The notes: generated from the sequence alone by a model not told the origin. Counted from the first letter of the stretch, positions 43,512-54,425 are shown. The stretch is 64,000 nt of DNA from Adhaeribacter aquaticus DSM 16391 (GCF_000473365.1 NZ_KI421517.1:2319504-2383503), one strand, 5' to 3'. Numbers and translations: made by a program.

Positions 43512-46500
43512 TTACGACTGCCTCCAAATTACTGATTCCTACTTCTTTTAACTCTCTGCGTTTCAGCAGAACTACTTTATAATCGCTTGGCATAACTTTG
43601 ATGAAATGCTGAACTGCGTTGTCCCAGTCGCCCAGGATGCCTTCGGCTACGGCGCTACCAGTAAAATCAAAATGATTCTGGATTAAGCTTTTCAATTCAG
43701 CTTTATCGTCTGCATCAATCTCATCAAACTCTACCATTTCCATGTTGCAACGTTGCGGGAACGATTGTCCAGGATTGTACACGTACGCAATACCACCGCT
43801 CATACCAGCAGCAAAGTTACGTCCGGTTTCACCTAAAATTACGGCTACCCCACCAGTCATGTATTCGCAACCATGGTCACCTACACCTTCCACTACTGCT
43901 TTGGCACCCGAGTTCCGTACGCAGAAGCGTTCGCCGGCCTGACCTCTGATGTAAGCTTCACCGGAAGTTGCTCCATAAAATGCTACGTTACCAACAATAA
44001 TGTTTTCGCTGGCTTTAAAGGTGGCTGTTTTTGGCGGGTACAGAATTAACTGACCACCAGACAAGCCTTTACCGAAGTAGTCATTGGCTTCGCCTTCCAG
44101 TTCAAATTTAATACCCGGTGCACCAAACGCGCCAAAGCTTTGTCCGGCAGAACCGTTGAATTTATAGTGGATGGTACCAGCTGGTAAACCTACCCCTTTA
44201 AATTTCTTCGATATTTCGTTTGATAACATGGTACCAGTTGCCCGGTCGATGTTCGTGATTTTATATTCACCAAATACTGACTCCACATTTGTTAGAGCTG
44301 GTTGCGCAGCTTTAATTAGATCCTGATCCAGTACTGCTTCCAAAGCGTGATTTTGCTCTTCTTGCTTGTAAATGCCAACCTCTGGTCCGGCTGGTTCCTT
44401 ATGAAGAACCGCAGAAAGGTCAATAGACTGATGTTTCCAGTTTGGCAGGTTGTCAATCATTTCTAAACGATCTACCTGACCAACCATTTCGTTTACCGTC
44501 CGGAAGCCAAGCTCTGCCATTACTTCGCGTAACTCCTGGGCTAAGAAAGTAAACAGGTTTACTACGTGCTCAGGCTTACCGGTAAATAAGGCGCGTAACT
44601 CTTTATTTTGAGTAGCTACCCCTACCGGGCAGGTATTTAAATGACACTTACGCATCATAATACAACCTGTAGTTACCAGTGCAGCTGTAGCTACACCCCA
44701 TTCTTCAGCACCTAATAAAGCAGCAATGGCTAAGTCACGACCAGTTTTCATCTGACCATCGGCTTGTACCGTAATCCGGCTACGCAGTTTGTTGCGTACT
44801 AACGTTTGGTGTGCCTCTGCTAAACCAAGTTCCCAAGGTAAACCAGCATGCTTAATTGAGCTGATTGGCGAAGCACCGGTACCTCCATCGTAACCTGAAA
44901 TCAGAACCACATCGGAGAAAGCTTTCGCCACCCCGGCAGCTACTGTTCCTACTCCAGCCTCCGATACCAGCTTCACGTTGATACGGGCTTTTGGATTAGA
45001 GTTTTTCAGGTCAAATATTAACTGGGCTAAGTCTTCAATAGAATAAATATCGTGGTGCGGTGGCGGCGAAATCAAACCTACCCCTGGGGTAGAGTGACGT
45101 ACCTTTCCAATCCACTCATCTACTTTATGGCCTGGCAACTGTCCACCTTCACCTGGTTTCGCGCCCTGGGCCATCTTAATCTGCAGTTCGTCGGCGTTAG
45201 CTAAATAATAGCTGGTTACCCCAAAACGGCCAGAAGCCACCTGCTTAATAGCAGAACGTTCCCAGTCGCCGTTTTCCTTGCGCTCAAAACGAACTTCATC
45301 TTCTCCTCCTTCACCGCTGTTGCTTCTGCCACCAATCCGGTTCATGGCAATGGCTAAAGTAGTATGCGCTTCGTGCGAAATAGATCCGAACGACATAGCA
45401 CCCGTAGCAAAGCGTTTGAAGATGCTTTCAATTGGTTCTACTTCTTCTAACGGAACTGATGTACTTGGCTTAAAACGCAGCAATCCCCGTAAAGTAGCTG
45501 CTTTCGCACTCTGGTCATCAATTAGTTTAGAGTACTTCTTAAACACGCTGTAGTCATTAGCTTTGGTAGCGTGTTGCAGTAAGTGTATTGTTTGCGGGTT
45601 GAATAAGTGAAACTCACCCCGACGTTTCCATTGGTAAATACCGCCCACTTCCAGTTTTGGATTTGGTACAAACTTATCCGGGAAGGCCAGCTTGTGCTTA
45701 ATTAAAGCTTCCTTGGCAATACCATCTAAATCTAAACCACCAATACGGGATACTGTGCGGGTGAAATACTGATCAATTACTTTTTTGCTGATACCTAAGG
45801 CTTCGAAAATCTGAGCGCCCTGGTACGATTGCATGGTAGAGATACCCATTTTAGAGAATACCTTTAACAAGCCATCGTTGATCGCTTTCACGTAGTTGTA
45901 GAATAACTTTTCTACGGATGCATCCGATTTAATATCGCCTTTGTTTTTCAGGTCGGCAATAGTTTCGAAAGCTAAATAGGGGTTAATGGCAGAAGCACCA
46001 AAGCTAATTAAGGTAGCAAAATGGTGTACCTCCCAAGCATCGCCGGCCTCTACTACCAAACCTACTTTACCGCGTAAACCTTTACGCATCAGGTGGTGGT
46101 GTACCGCCGAAGTAGCTAGCAAAGAAGGAATTGGCGCATGGCTGCTATCCAGGCTTCTGTCAGATAATAAGATGATAGAGAATCCATCTTCCACCGCATC
46201 TGCTGCATACTGGCAGATACGTTTTAACGCTTTCTCCATAGAGCCCGGTTGTCCGTCGGCTTTGAAGTACGTGTAAATGGTTTTGGTTTGGAAGTGCGCC
46301 TGATCTAAGAACCGGATTTTCTCTAATTCTTGTTTCGTTAGCACGGGCTGGTGTAATTCTACCATGCGGCAGTGCTGCGGACTTTCTTCCAATAAGTTTA
46401 AGCCTCCACCTACATAAGAGGTTAACGACATAACCATCCGCTCCCGGATTGGGTCGATTGGCGGGTTAGTTACCTGGGCAAATAATTGCTTAAAGTAGCT

Positions 46501-48054
46501 GGAGAAATGCTGCGCCTGGTCAGACAGGATCGCCAGCGGCGTATCGGTACCCATAGAACCAAGTGGTTCTTTACCGGTTTCCGCCATCTCCGAAATAATT
46601 ACTTTCAGGTCTTCCGAAGAATAACCATACGCTTGCTGGTGCTTTAACAACGCCTCGTCATTTGGCTGATGGAAAGTACCTAGCGGCTCAGGTAAATCTT
46701 TGATGCTGATTTTATTTTTCAACCATTCCGCATAAGGCTGACGGGTGCAGATATCATTCTTTAATTCTTCGTCAGAAATAATACGGCCTTGCTCCAGATC
46801 AGCTACAAACATTTTACCTGGTTGCAGACGACCTTTCTTCACAATCTTAGCCGGATCTACTTCAATAACACCCGCTTCAGAAGCCATAATAACTTTATCG
46901 TCGCTGGTTACCAGGTAACGGGAAGGACGTAAACCATTACGGTCTAAGGTAGCACCTACTATTCGGCCATCGGTAAAGGAAATAGAAGCCGGACCATCCC
47001 AGGGCTCCATTAAAGCGGCATGATATTCGTAGAAGGCACGTTTGCTCTCGCTCATATGCGTGTTGCCATCCCAGGCTTCCGGGATAAGCATCATCATTAC
47101 GTGCGGCAGCGAACGACCACTCAGGGTTAATAATTCTACTACGTTATCTAAGTTAGCCGAGTCAGAAGCCGTCGGGTCGCAAACCGGCAGAATCATATCT
47201 AATTCTTCGCGGCTGAAATATTCAGAAGAGAAACCAGCTTCTGCTGCACCAATCCAGTTGATGTTACCTTTAACAGTATTGATTTCGCCGTTATGGGCAA
47301 TGTAACGGAATGGCTGGGCTAACCGGAAAGAAGGGAAGGTATTGGTAGAGAAGCGCGAATGCACTACTGCCAAAGCCGACACAACATTTTTATGCTGTAA
47401 ATCCGGGAAGTAAGAACGTACTTGCGCGGTTGTAAACTGACCTTTGTAAACAATTGTTTTGTAAGACAAGGTAGCAATGTAGAAGGCATCGTTAATATTA
47501 GGCAACGCAACCGACTCTCTTACTAAACGAGTGGTATAGTTACGTAATACAAATAACTTACGCTCAAATTCATCTGGGTTGGCAATATGGTCCGGACGCT
47601 TAATAAATACGTGTTCCATAATGGGCTCCACGTTTAAAGCGCTTGGTCCAATTTCACCATTATAAGTAGGCAGCTTGCGGTAACCCAGCAATTGCATGCC
47701 TAACTTCTCAATATTCCGGTTCAGAATATCCCGGCACTCCTCCCGTAACTTCTCGTCTTGTGGAAAGAACACTAACCCTACCCCGTACTGGCCATAGGCC
47801 GGTAACTTAATACCCAACTTCAAGCATTCATCTACAAAAAACTCATGAGGTACCTGGATCAGGATACCGGCACCATCCCCGGTATTAGTCTCGCATCCAC
47901 ATGCACCCCGGTGTTCCATCCGGGCTAACATATGTAATGCCTCCTCTACAATGTCATGGGATTTACGGCCCTTCAGGTGAGCGACAAAACCGATACCGCA
48001 TGAGTCATGTTCGAAGGAAGGATGGTATAAACCCAAATTCTCTTGTTCTGACAT
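43504..48054 (-). CDS. gltB: Glutamate synthase large (alpha) subunit
   Basis: 1516 aa. Makes glutamate from glutamine and 2-oxoglutarate. The class II amidotransferase nucleophile is Cys19 (HDSCGIGF), so an 18-residue propeptide is presumably removed. Central and FMN-binding synthase domains follow (about 860-1230, with SGEGGEDEVRF, PGEGGQLPGHKV and SGYDGGTGASP). The 3Fe-4S Cys are in CIMMRKCHLNTCPVG, and a GXGXG C-terminal domain lies at about 1270-1500. First gene of gltB-gltD. A possible -7 box TATTTTTG lies at 48070-48077. Confidence 0.97.
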   Translation of the reverse strand: MSEQENLGLYHPSFEHDSCGIGFVAHLKGRKSHDIVEEALHMLARMEHRGACGCETNTGDGAGILIQVPHEFFVDECLKLGIKLPAYGQYGVGLVFFPQDEKLREECRDILNRNIEKLGMQLLGYRKLPTYNGEIGPSALNVEPIMEHVFIKRPDHIANPDEFERKLFVLRNYTTRLVRESVALPNINDAFYIATLSYKTIVYKGQFTTAQVRSYFPDLQHKNVVSALAVVHSRFSTNTFPSFRLAQPFRYIAHNGEINTVKGNINWIGAAEAGFSSEYFSREELDMILPVCDPTASDSANLDNVVELLTLSGRSLPHVMMMLIPEAWDGNTHMSESKRAFYEYHAALMEPWDGPASISFTDGRIVGATLDRNGLRPSRYLVTSDDKVIMASEAGVIEVDPAKIVKKGRLQPGKMFVADLEQGRIISDEELKNDICTRQPYAEWLKNKISIKDLPEPLGTFHQPNDEALLKHQQAYGYSSEDLKVIISEMAETGKEPLGSMGTDTPLAILSDQAQHFSSYFKQLFAQVTNPPIDPIRERMVMSLTSYVGGGLNLLEESPQHCRMVELHQPVLTKQELEKIRFLDQAHFQTKTIYTYFKADGQPGSMEKALKRICQYAADAVEDGFSIILLSDRSLDSSHAPIPSLLATSAVHHHLMRKGLRGKVGLVVEAGDAWEVHHFATLISFGASAINPYLAFETIADLKNKGDIKSDASVEKLFYNYVKAINDGLLKVFSKMGISTMQSYQGAQIFEALGISKKVIDQYFTRTVSRIGGLDLDGIAKEALIKHKLAFPDKFVPNPKLEVGGIYQWKRRGEFHLFNPQTIHLLQHATKANDYSVFKKYSKLIDDQSAKAATLRGLLRFKPSTSVPLEEVEPIESIFKRFATGAMSFGSISHEAHTTLAIAMNRIGGRSNSGEGGEDEVRFERKENGDWERSAIKQVASGRFGVTSYYLANADELQIKMAQGAKPGEGGQLPGHKVDEWIGKVRHSTPGVGLISPPPHHDIYSIEDLAQLIFDLKNSNPKARINVKLVSEAGVGTVAAGVAKAFSDVVLISGYDGGTGASPISSIKHAGLPWELGLAEAHQTLVRNKLRSRITVQADGQMKTGRDLAIAALLGAEEWGVATAALVTTGCIMMRKCHLNTCPVGVATQNKELRALFTGKPEHVVNLFTFLAQELREVMAELGFRTVNEMVGQVDRLEMIDNLPNWKHQSIDLSAVLHKEPAGPEVGIYKQEEQNHALEAVLDQDLIKAAQPALTNVESVFGEYKITNIDRATGTMLSNEISKKFKGVGLPAGTIHYKFNGSAGQSFGAFGAPGIKFELEGEANDYFGKGLSGGQLILYPPKTATFKASENIIVGNVAFYGATSGEAYIRGQAGERFCVRNSGAKAVVEGVGDHGCEYMTGGVAVILGETGRNFAAGMSGGIAYVYNPGQSFPQRCNMEMVEFDEIDADDKAELKSLIQNHFDFTGSAVAEGILGDWDNAVQHFIKVMPSDYKVVLLKRRELKEVGISNLEAVVNG

Positions 48055-48594
48055 TATTATATATTGTTACAAAAATAAAAGGCTGATTCTGTATAAATTC
48101 CTAAAACTTTTATGCTTCCTGTTCGTTAGATTTTCCCATTTTTTCGAACCAATTCAACCTAAAATCCGGGTGCTTGCAGTTTTGGAGTTTCAAAGTATTA
48201 AATAAATACGACAATTCATAATATTAATTCCAAAATAATTCCCAAACCACCCCTAAAAAGAGTAAGAGAACTACCTAAACATTAAATATTTTACAAGGAA
48301 CTGACCGTAATTAAACATTAGGCAAAATTTAGGGCTTATAGAACTTCTTTTTTTAAAAAATATGAAATTCAAAAATTATTGCAGTGATTACTTACTAAAC
48401 CATCTGTATTTCACGTAAGTTCATAATTATTTAATAAACTTTATCTTCAGTATTGGCTATTTCTACTTACCATTTTTACTGTTTATCTGCACTGTCAAAA
48501 TTTTAAAAATACAAAAAAAATAAGGAATAAAATTAAAAAGTCCTGCTCTTGAGAAGCAGGACTTTTTAATTTTATTCCTTGAAAACCGGGACTG
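48055..48594. other. Spacer upstream of gltB
   Basis: 540 nt, strongly AT-rich. It contains the gltB promoter region (TATTTTTG on the minus strand at 48070-48077, without a clear -33 box) and, at its far end, the terminator of the purine nucleoside phosphorylase gene. I saw no gene and no recognisable riboswitch. Confidence 0.35.
48522..48580 (-). terminator. Terminator downstream of the purine nucleoside phosphorylase gene
   Basis: Arms 48522-48547 and 48555-48580 are perfect 26-bp complements with the GC core AAGTCCTGCT and A/T-rich flanks. It lies 14 nt after the stop. Confidence 0.9.
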
Positions 48595-49410
48595 TTATCC
48601 CTGACGTTTAATAAGTTCTTTCATCAGCAGGGTCATATGCGGCTCGGCTTTTGCGGCCGCTTCTAAAATATCCAGCAGTACAACTTTTTTTATTTTTCCC
48701 GGCACACACATATCGGTAATCACGGAAAGGGCAAAACAAGGCAAGTCCATATGCCGGGCAGCAATAATTTCGGGCACGGTAGACATGCCTACAGCATCGG
48801 CCCCTATCAAAGACAAATATTTATACTCCGCCTTGGTTTCGAGCATAGGCCCCGGCACACTTACATAAACCCCTGTTTGTACCAAAATAGCATGATCAGC
48901 GGCAATTACTAATGCTTCCCTTACCAAATCTTCATCATACACCTGGCTCATATCCGGAAAGCGGGATCCTAACTCATTTTTATTTGGTCCAATAAGTGGG
49001 TTAGTTGGCTGCAGGTTTATATGGTCGGTAATAACCATTAAATCGCTGGTATTAAAATCGGGGTTTAAACCTCCCGCGGCATTTGAAACAAATAACTTCT
49101 GAATACCCAGCAGTTTCATTACCCGTACCGGAAAAACGACCTGCTCCATGGTATACCCTTCGTAATAATGAAACCGACCCTGCATCACGACTACCTGACG
49201 GCCTCCCAACAACCCAAAAATGAGTTTACCTGAATGACTTTCTACAGTAGAAACCGGGAAATGCGGAATGGCTTCATAAGGAATGGCGTACTTCACCTTG
49301 ATATCATTTACCAAAGCACCGAGGCCAGTACCCAGTATTATACCAAAATCAGGTTGATAATTTTGCGTTTGCTCTTTTAAATACGCAACTGCTTCCTGTA
49401 ATTCTTTCAT
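48595..49410 (-). CDS. Purine-nucleoside phosphorylase
   Basis: Cleaves inosine and guanosine with phosphate to the free base and ribose-1-phosphate. 271 aa, trimeric low-molecular-mass class. Motifs: ILGTGLGAL near residue 26 (phosphate loop), QGRFHYYEGY near 76, VSNAAGGLNPDF near 110, GPMLETKAEYKYL near 190, VGMSTVPEIIAARH near 213 and a C-terminal VITDMC. It lies 92 nt downstream of sppA and may be cotranscribed. Confidence 0.94.
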   Translation of the reverse strand: MKELQEAVAYLKEQTQNYQPDFGIILGTGLGALVNDIKVKYAIPYEAIPHFPVSTVESHSGKLIFGLLGGRQVVVMQGRFHYYEGYTMEQVVFPVRVMKLLGIQKLFVSNAAGGLNPDFNTSDLMVITDHINLQPTNPLIGPNKNELGSRFPDMSQVYDEDLVREALVIAADHAILVQTGVYVSVPGPMLETKAEYKYLSLIGADAVGMSTVPEIIAARHMDLPCFALSVITDMCVPGKIKKVVLLDILEAAAKAEPHMTLLMKELIKRQG

Positions 49411-49502
49411 AGTTTATGTTGTGGATAATCCTCTAAAAGATCAAGTTATAAGTACCATCTCTGTACCAGGTCCACTGGAGCCCATCGGTTTGGGATAGTG
49501 GT

Positions 49503-51266
49503 CTATTGAATGTACATATCAAATGGCATCCGGGCCTGAATGCCTTCCATTTGTTTTACAGCTTTTAGCTTTTCGTATTGTGGATATAAATCCCCTAACT
49601 CAGTTTTTAAAAACTGGGTACGTGCCTTGGCCTCCATGCCAGACATTAATTCAGTAAAGAAACCCTTCCTGACTGGCAAGTGGCGTAAACGATATTCTTT
49701 GCCTACTCCGGCCCGGTTGGCCGCAATTTTTACGGCATCATCTAAATTTCCAAAAACATCTATCAGGCCAATTTGTTTTGCTTCCAGACCCGACCAAACA
49801 CGACCAGAAGCCACCTTCTGTAATTGGGCTACCGGCATCCGCCGCCCCTGAGCGGCTTTGGTGGTAAAATCTGTATAAATCCGCTCTACCTGGTCCTGAA
49901 TAATTTTTTGCTCTACCTGGGTTAGGTTGCGGGTAAAAGAAGGCAAATCAGAATACGGCCCGGTTTTAACCCGGTCTACTGTTATACCTAATTTATTATT
50001 TAAAAAGCTTTCCAGGTTGGCAAACATACCAAACACCCCAATGCTTCCGGTAATGGTATTCGGATGTGCCACAATAGTATCGCAGGCCATCGCAATGTAA
50101 TACCCACCAGAAGCCGCCACATCTGACATTGAGGCAATTACCGGTTTTTCTTTTTTAGCCAGCATTACCTCCCGCCAGATTACGTCAGATGCCATAGCGC
50201 TTCCGCCCGGCGAATTGATGCGCAATACAATAGCTTTTACATTTTTATCTTTCCGGGCTTTTCTTATTTCTTCAGCAAATTTGGTTCCGCCTATATTGTC
50301 GTCCGAGCCTTCGCCGTTTACAATTTCCCCCTCGGCATAAATAACAGCAATGCGGTTTTTAGCATATTCAGATTCACTCTTCATAGCTGCTTTTTTATAT
50401 TTCTTTAAAGACACCAGGTACATCTTGTCGTCTTCTTTAAGCCCGGAACGCTTTTTCATGTAACTCAGTGCTTCGTCGTAATACCCTACATTAGAAACCA
50501 ACCCGTATTTAACAGCGTCTTCCGGCGTACGCACCAGCATCGAGTCAGAAACCCGCTTCATTTCCTGAAAAGTCTTACCCCGGGACTTAGCAATATTCTC
50601 CAGCGAATAATTATTTAATGAATTCAGAAAGGAAGTAACCTGTAACCGGTTAGGTGCACTCATTTTTTCTAATATAAAAGGCTCTACCGCACTCTTAAAT
50701 TCGCCTACTTTAAAGATGTAAGGCTTAATATCCAGTTTATCCAGGGTTCCTTTAAAAAACATTACCTCGGAGCTTAACCCATTCAGTTCTAAAGCTCCCT
50801 GCGGATTTAAATATTGTTTATCGGCAACAGAGGTCAGGTAATAGGCTTTTTCGGAGCAGATATCGTTATAAGCCACAATAAACTTACCGGACTTTTTAAA
50901 CGCCAACAACTCATCCCGTATTTCCTGTACACTTGCCATACCCGCCGTTAATACCTCTACATTCAGGAAAATCCCTTTTATATTCTCATCCATTTTAGCC
51001 TGACGAATAGAAGCTCTTATCTCGTCTAACCCATAAGCGGTAGGCATAGAACCAATAGGCAAATCCAGTTCTTCAAAAGGATTTTTAGAACCCCGTTCTG
51101 AAATGGCATTATCTAACTTCAACTCCAATATAGAATTCTTTTCAACCTTCACCTCGCTGTCGGAACCTGCCGCCGCTACAATGCCCATTAAAAGTAAAAT
51201 GGTGATAAAAAAGAAAATAACCAGCCCCACAACGGTAGCCAGGGTAAATTTTAAAAATTGTAACAT
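49503..51266 (-). CDS. sppA: Signal peptide peptidase SppA, long form
   Basis: 587 aa inner-membrane serine protease that degrades signal peptides. An N-terminal membrane helix (VGLVIFFFITILLLMGIVAAA) precedes the two tandem protease domains of the 67-kDa class. The likely catalytic Lys is in ICSEKAYYLTSVADK in the first half. The Ser is in INSPGGSAMASDVIWREV in the second half, followed by DVAASGGYYIAMACD. It shares the typical two-domain arrangement of the E. coli enzyme. Confidence 0.94.
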   Translation of the reverse strand: MLQFLKFTLATVVGLVIFFFITILLLMGIVAAAGSDSEVKVEKNSILELKLDNAISERGSKNPFEELDLPIGSMPTAYGLDEIRASIRQAKMDENIKGIFLNVEVLTAGMASVQEIRDELLAFKKSGKFIVAYNDICSEKAYYLTSVADKQYLNPQGALELNGLSSEVMFFKGTLDKLDIKPYIFKVGEFKSAVEPFILEKMSAPNRLQVTSFLNSLNNYSLENIAKSRGKTFQEMKRVSDSMLVRTPEDAVKYGLVSNVGYYDEALSYMKKRSGLKEDDKMYLVSLKKYKKAAMKSESEYAKNRIAVIYAEGEIVNGEGSDDNIGGTKFAEEIRKARKDKNVKAIVLRINSPGGSAMASDVIWREVMLAKKEKPVIASMSDVAASGGYYIAMACDTIVAHPNTITGSIGVFGMFANLESFLNNKLGITVDRVKTGPYSDLPSFTRNLTQVEQKIIQDQVERIYTDFTTKAAQGRRMPVAQLQKVASGRVWSGLEAKQIGLIDVFGNLDDAVKIAANRAGVGKEYRLRHLPVRKGFFTELMSGMEAKARTQFLKTELGDLYPQYEKLKAVKQMEGIQARMPFDMYIQ

Positions 51267-51393
51267 CTTGTTTTATTTCTTAATACAGAAATTGCTTTTG
51301 CTAATATCGGTACAAACATTTATTAGTTCTATTATAACCAATAAATGTTTACCTGCTTTATTTTTAGATAAAACATAATCCAAAGGCAAGCTA

Positions 51394-52662
51394 CTAATAT
51401 TTGTATTTGTCACCCCACATGTTTTTCAGGTTTTTACGCATCTCGTTTTCCCGGGCATTATTACCAGGTTCAAAGAATTTAAAATTACTTAGTTGTTCCG
51501 GCAGAAATTCCTGCTGCACAAAATTCTGGTCATAATCGTGGGCATATTTGTAATTATCGCCATAGCCCATTTCTTTCATGAGCTTAGACGGTGCATTGCG
51601 CAGGTGCAAAGGCACCGGTAAACTACCGGTTTTTCTAACCAACTCCTGCGCCTCCCATATGGCCATATACGACGAATTACTTTTAGGCGAAGTAGCCAGG
51701 TAAACAACTGTTTGTGCTAAAACAATATTGCTTTCAGGATAACCTATTACCTGCACCGCCTGAAACGTAGCATTGGCCATAATTAAAGCGGTTGGGTTGG
51801 CATTGCCAATATCTTCGGAAGCCAGGATAAGCATTCGGCGGGCAATAAATTTAGGGTCTTCGCCTCCCTCTATCATGCGGGCCAGCCAATACAGGGCAGC
51901 ATTTGGGTCGCTGCCGCGCATCGATTTAATAAAGGCCGAAATAATATCATAATGCATTTCGCCGGACTTGTCGTAAAGCGCAATATTTTGCTGCGCCATT
52001 TCTTTTACAAACTCATCCGTAATAACTACTTCTGCAGCATTTGCACCTTCTACTACAATATCAAGTAAATTTAATAGTTTCCGGGCATCGCCCCCCGATA
52101 GCATCAGCAAGGCATCGTATTCCTTTACTTCCACCTTTTTCACTTTCAGAAACTCATCCTCTGCAATCGCTTTATTAATCAGATCAATTAAATCTTCTTT
52201 AGACAAATGTTTCAAAACATACACCTGCGACCGGGAAAGCAAAGCCGATATTACTTCAAACGAAGGATTTTCGGTAGTGGCCCCAATTAAAGTAACTGTA
52301 CCTTTTTCTACTGCTCCCAGCAAGGCATCTTGTTGCGATTTACTAAACCGATGAATTTCGTCTATAAATAAAATAGTACCGGGTCTCTTCTTTGCCCGTT
52401 CTATTACTTCCCGAATATCTTTTACGCCAGCATTTATGGCACTTAATGCTTCAAAAGGCAATTTTAACTGCGAAGCAATAATATTGGCTAAGGTAGTTTT
52501 ACCTACACCAGGCGGCCCCCAGAAAATCATGGATGGAATCATGCCTGATTCAATGTAGCGACGCAGAATACCTTTCTCCCCAACTAAATGTTTTTGTCCG
52601 GCAAACTGATCTAAAGTATGCGGCCGCATGCGCTCGGCCAAGGGAATTTTAGGCGTATTCAA
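51394..52662 (-). CDS. rarA: Replication-associated recombination protein A (RarA/MgsA AAA+ ATPase)
   Basis: 422 aa clamp-loader-like ATPase acting at stalled forks. Walker A GPPGVGKTT near residues 50-58, Walker B LFIDEIHRF near 97-105, sensor 1 GATTENPSF, then the MgsA C-terminal tetramerisation part with GSDPNAALYWLARM and ASEDIGNANP. The frame starts with TTG at 52660-52662. The only nearby ATG is 11 codons later and would drop part of the conserved IPLAERMRP block, so the TTG start is preferred. Confidence 0.94.
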   Translation of the reverse strand: MNTPKIPLAERMRPHTLDQFAGQKHLVGEKGILRRYIESGMIPSMIFWGPPGVGKTTLANIIASQLKLPFEALSAINAGVKDIREVIERAKKRPGTILFIDEIHRFSKSQQDALLGAVEKGTVTLIGATTENPSFEVISALLSRSQVYVLKHLSKEDLIDLINKAIAEDEFLKVKKVEVKEYDALLMLSGGDARKLLNLLDIVVEGANAAEVVITDEFVKEMAQQNIALYDKSGEMHYDIISAFIKSMRGSDPNAALYWLARMIEGGEDPKFIARRMLILASEDIGNANPTALIMANATFQAVQVIGYPESNIVLAQTVVYLATSPKSNSSYMAIWEAQELVRKTGSLPVPLHLRNAPSKLMKEMGYGDNYKYAHDYDQNFVQQEFLPEQLSNFKFFEPGNNARENEMRKNLKNMWGDKYKY

Positions 52663-52750
52663 AGAAGTGTTAAATTTTAAGTTATGAGTGGTAAGTTATA
52701 CGGGAATATTAATAAAGGCAACTAGAATTCGGTAAGCTTGTGTAAAAGAA

Positions 52751-52776
52751 AAGGGTGGAAAAACCTTTCCACCCTT
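52751..52776 (-). terminator. Terminator downstream of lpdA
   Basis: AAGGGTGGAAA pairs with TTTCCACCCTT across a 4-nt loop. On the minus strand TTTTCTTTT follows. Confidence 0.85.
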
Positions 52777-52803
52777 ATAACTTAAAACTAATTACTTATC
52801 ACC

Positions 52804-54201
52804 TTAAATATGGATTACTTCGCCGTAAGCAGCAGCAGTAGCTTCCATTAAAGCCTCAGACATAGTTGGGTGCGGGTGAACCGATTTAATAATTTCGTGG
52901 CCGGTAGTTTCCAGTTTACGGGCTACCACTACCTCGGCAATCATTTCTGTTACGTTGGCTCCAATCATATGCGCTCCTAAAAACTCACCGTATTTGGCAT
53001 CAAAAATAACTTTAACAAAGCCATCTTTAGCCCCACCGGCACTAGCTTTCCCCGAAGCCGAGAACGGGAATTTACCTACTTTAATTTCTCTACCCAATTC
53101 GCGGGCCTCTTTTTCGGTATATCCAACCGAAGCAATTTCTGGAGAAGCATACGTACAGCCCGGAATATTTTTATAATCCAAAGGCTCCGGATGATGACCG
53201 GCAATTTTCTCTACGCAAATAATACCTTCGGCCGAAGCAACGTGAGCCAAAGCAGGACCTTTTACAATATCACCAATGGCATAAACGCCCGGTACATTGG
53301 TAGCATAATAATCGTCGGTTATTACACGGCCTTTTTCTACTTTTATACCTAATTCTTCTAAACCTAAGTTTTCTAAGTTAGTAACTACCCCTACAGCCGA
53401 AAGAACAACGTCACAGTCAATAAACTCTTCGCCGTTAGCTTTCTTTACTCTTACCTTACAGCCTTCGCCGCTGGTATCTACCGCCTCTACTGAAGCATTG
53501 GTAATAATATTGATACCTGATTTTTTGAACGAACGCTCTAATTGCTTTGATACTTCTTCGTCTTCTACCGGAACAATGTTTGGCAGGTATTCCACGATAG
53601 TAACTTTAGTACCCATCGCGTTATAGAAGTAAGCAAACTCAACCCCAATAGCACCGGAACCCACTACTACGATTGATTTTGGCTGGTTTTCCAGCACCAT
53701 GGCCTGGCGATAGCCAATAATCTTTTTACCATCAATTGGTAAGTTTGGCAATTCGCGCGAACGGGCACCGGTAGCCAGGATAATGTGCTTGGCTTCTATT
53801 GTACTCTTAGCGTTATCAGCCGCCGTAACTTCTACTTTATTATTGGCAATTAATTTACCGAAGCCGGCAATCTGATCAATTTTATTTTTCTTGAAAAGAA
53901 ACTGAATCCCTTTACTCATGCCGTTAGCTACCCCCCGGCTCCGGGCTACAACAGCACCAAAATCGGCAGAGGCTTCACTTACGTTAATGCCGTAATCCTT
54001 TGCATGCTGAATATATTCAAATACCTGTGCACTTTTTAATAATGCTTTGGTTGGGATACAACCCCAGTTCAAACAGATACCACCTAATTCGGCTTTCTCT
54101 ACCACGCCCACTTTCATCCCTAGTTGCGAAGCCCGGATAGCGGCTACGTATCCGCCCGGACCGCTGCCTATTACTACTAAATCGTATGATGTTGATGCCA
54201 T
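52804..54201 (-). CDS. lpdA: Dihydrolipoyl dehydrogenase
   Basis: 465 aa FAD flavoenzyme, E3 of the 2-oxoacid dehydrogenase complexes. FAD-binding VIGSGPGGYVAAIRA is near residues 9-23, and the redox-active Cys pair is in GGICLNWGCIPTKALL near 40-55. NAD-binding VVGSGAIGVEFAYFY is near 180. A second FAD contact YAIGDIVKGP lies near 310, and the catalytic His-Glu region is HPHPTMSEAL near the C-terminus. The E1 and E2 genes are not in the window. A well-formed promoter precedes it. Confidence 0.96.
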   Translation of the reverse strand: MASTSYDLVVIGSGPGGYVAAIRASQLGMKVGVVEKAELGGICLNWGCIPTKALLKSAQVFEYIQHAKDYGINVSEASADFGAVVARSRGVANGMSKGIQFLFKKNKIDQIAGFGKLIANNKVEVTAADNAKSTIEAKHIILATGARSRELPNLPIDGKKIIGYRQAMVLENQPKSIVVVGSGAIGVEFAYFYNAMGTKVTIVEYLPNIVPVEDEEVSKQLERSFKKSGINIITNASVEAVDTSGEGCKVRVKKANGEEFIDCDVVLSAVGVVTNLENLGLEELGIKVEKGRVITDDYYATNVPGVYAIGDIVKGPALAHVASAEGIICVEKIAGHHPEPLDYKNIPGCTYASPEIASVGYTEKEARELGREIKVGKFPFSASGKASAGGAKDGFVKVIFDAKYGEFLGAHMIGANVTEMIAEVVVARKLETTGHEIIKSVHPHPTMSEALMEATAAAYGEVIHI

Positions 54202-54234
54202 TGTATTAGCAATTTATCGTTTGTTAAGTTGGCG

Positions 54235-54264
54235 CAAATTTACCCGAATATCTTTATTTCACAA
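54235..54264 (-). promoter_or_regulatory. Promoter of lpdA (-33 TTG and -7 TAAATTTG)
   Basis: On the minus strand TTG (54264-54262) is followed by 18 to 19 nt of spacer to about 54243 and TAAATTTG (54242-54235). This is the best-formed Bacteroidota-type promoter in the window. The predicted start near 54230 gives a leader of about 29 nt. Confidence 0.6.
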
Positions 54265-54425
54265 ATGTCAATTGCATGGAGCTGCTGCAAAACTGAATAC
54301 CCAAAATATTAGCTTACCCGTATATAAGAACAAACTGGGCAACAAAAACTAAATACTCCTGGATTTTAAATTTATAATTAACTGATAAAAACAAGCGTTA
54401 AATTCCTGGTCATCTACCTAATTAC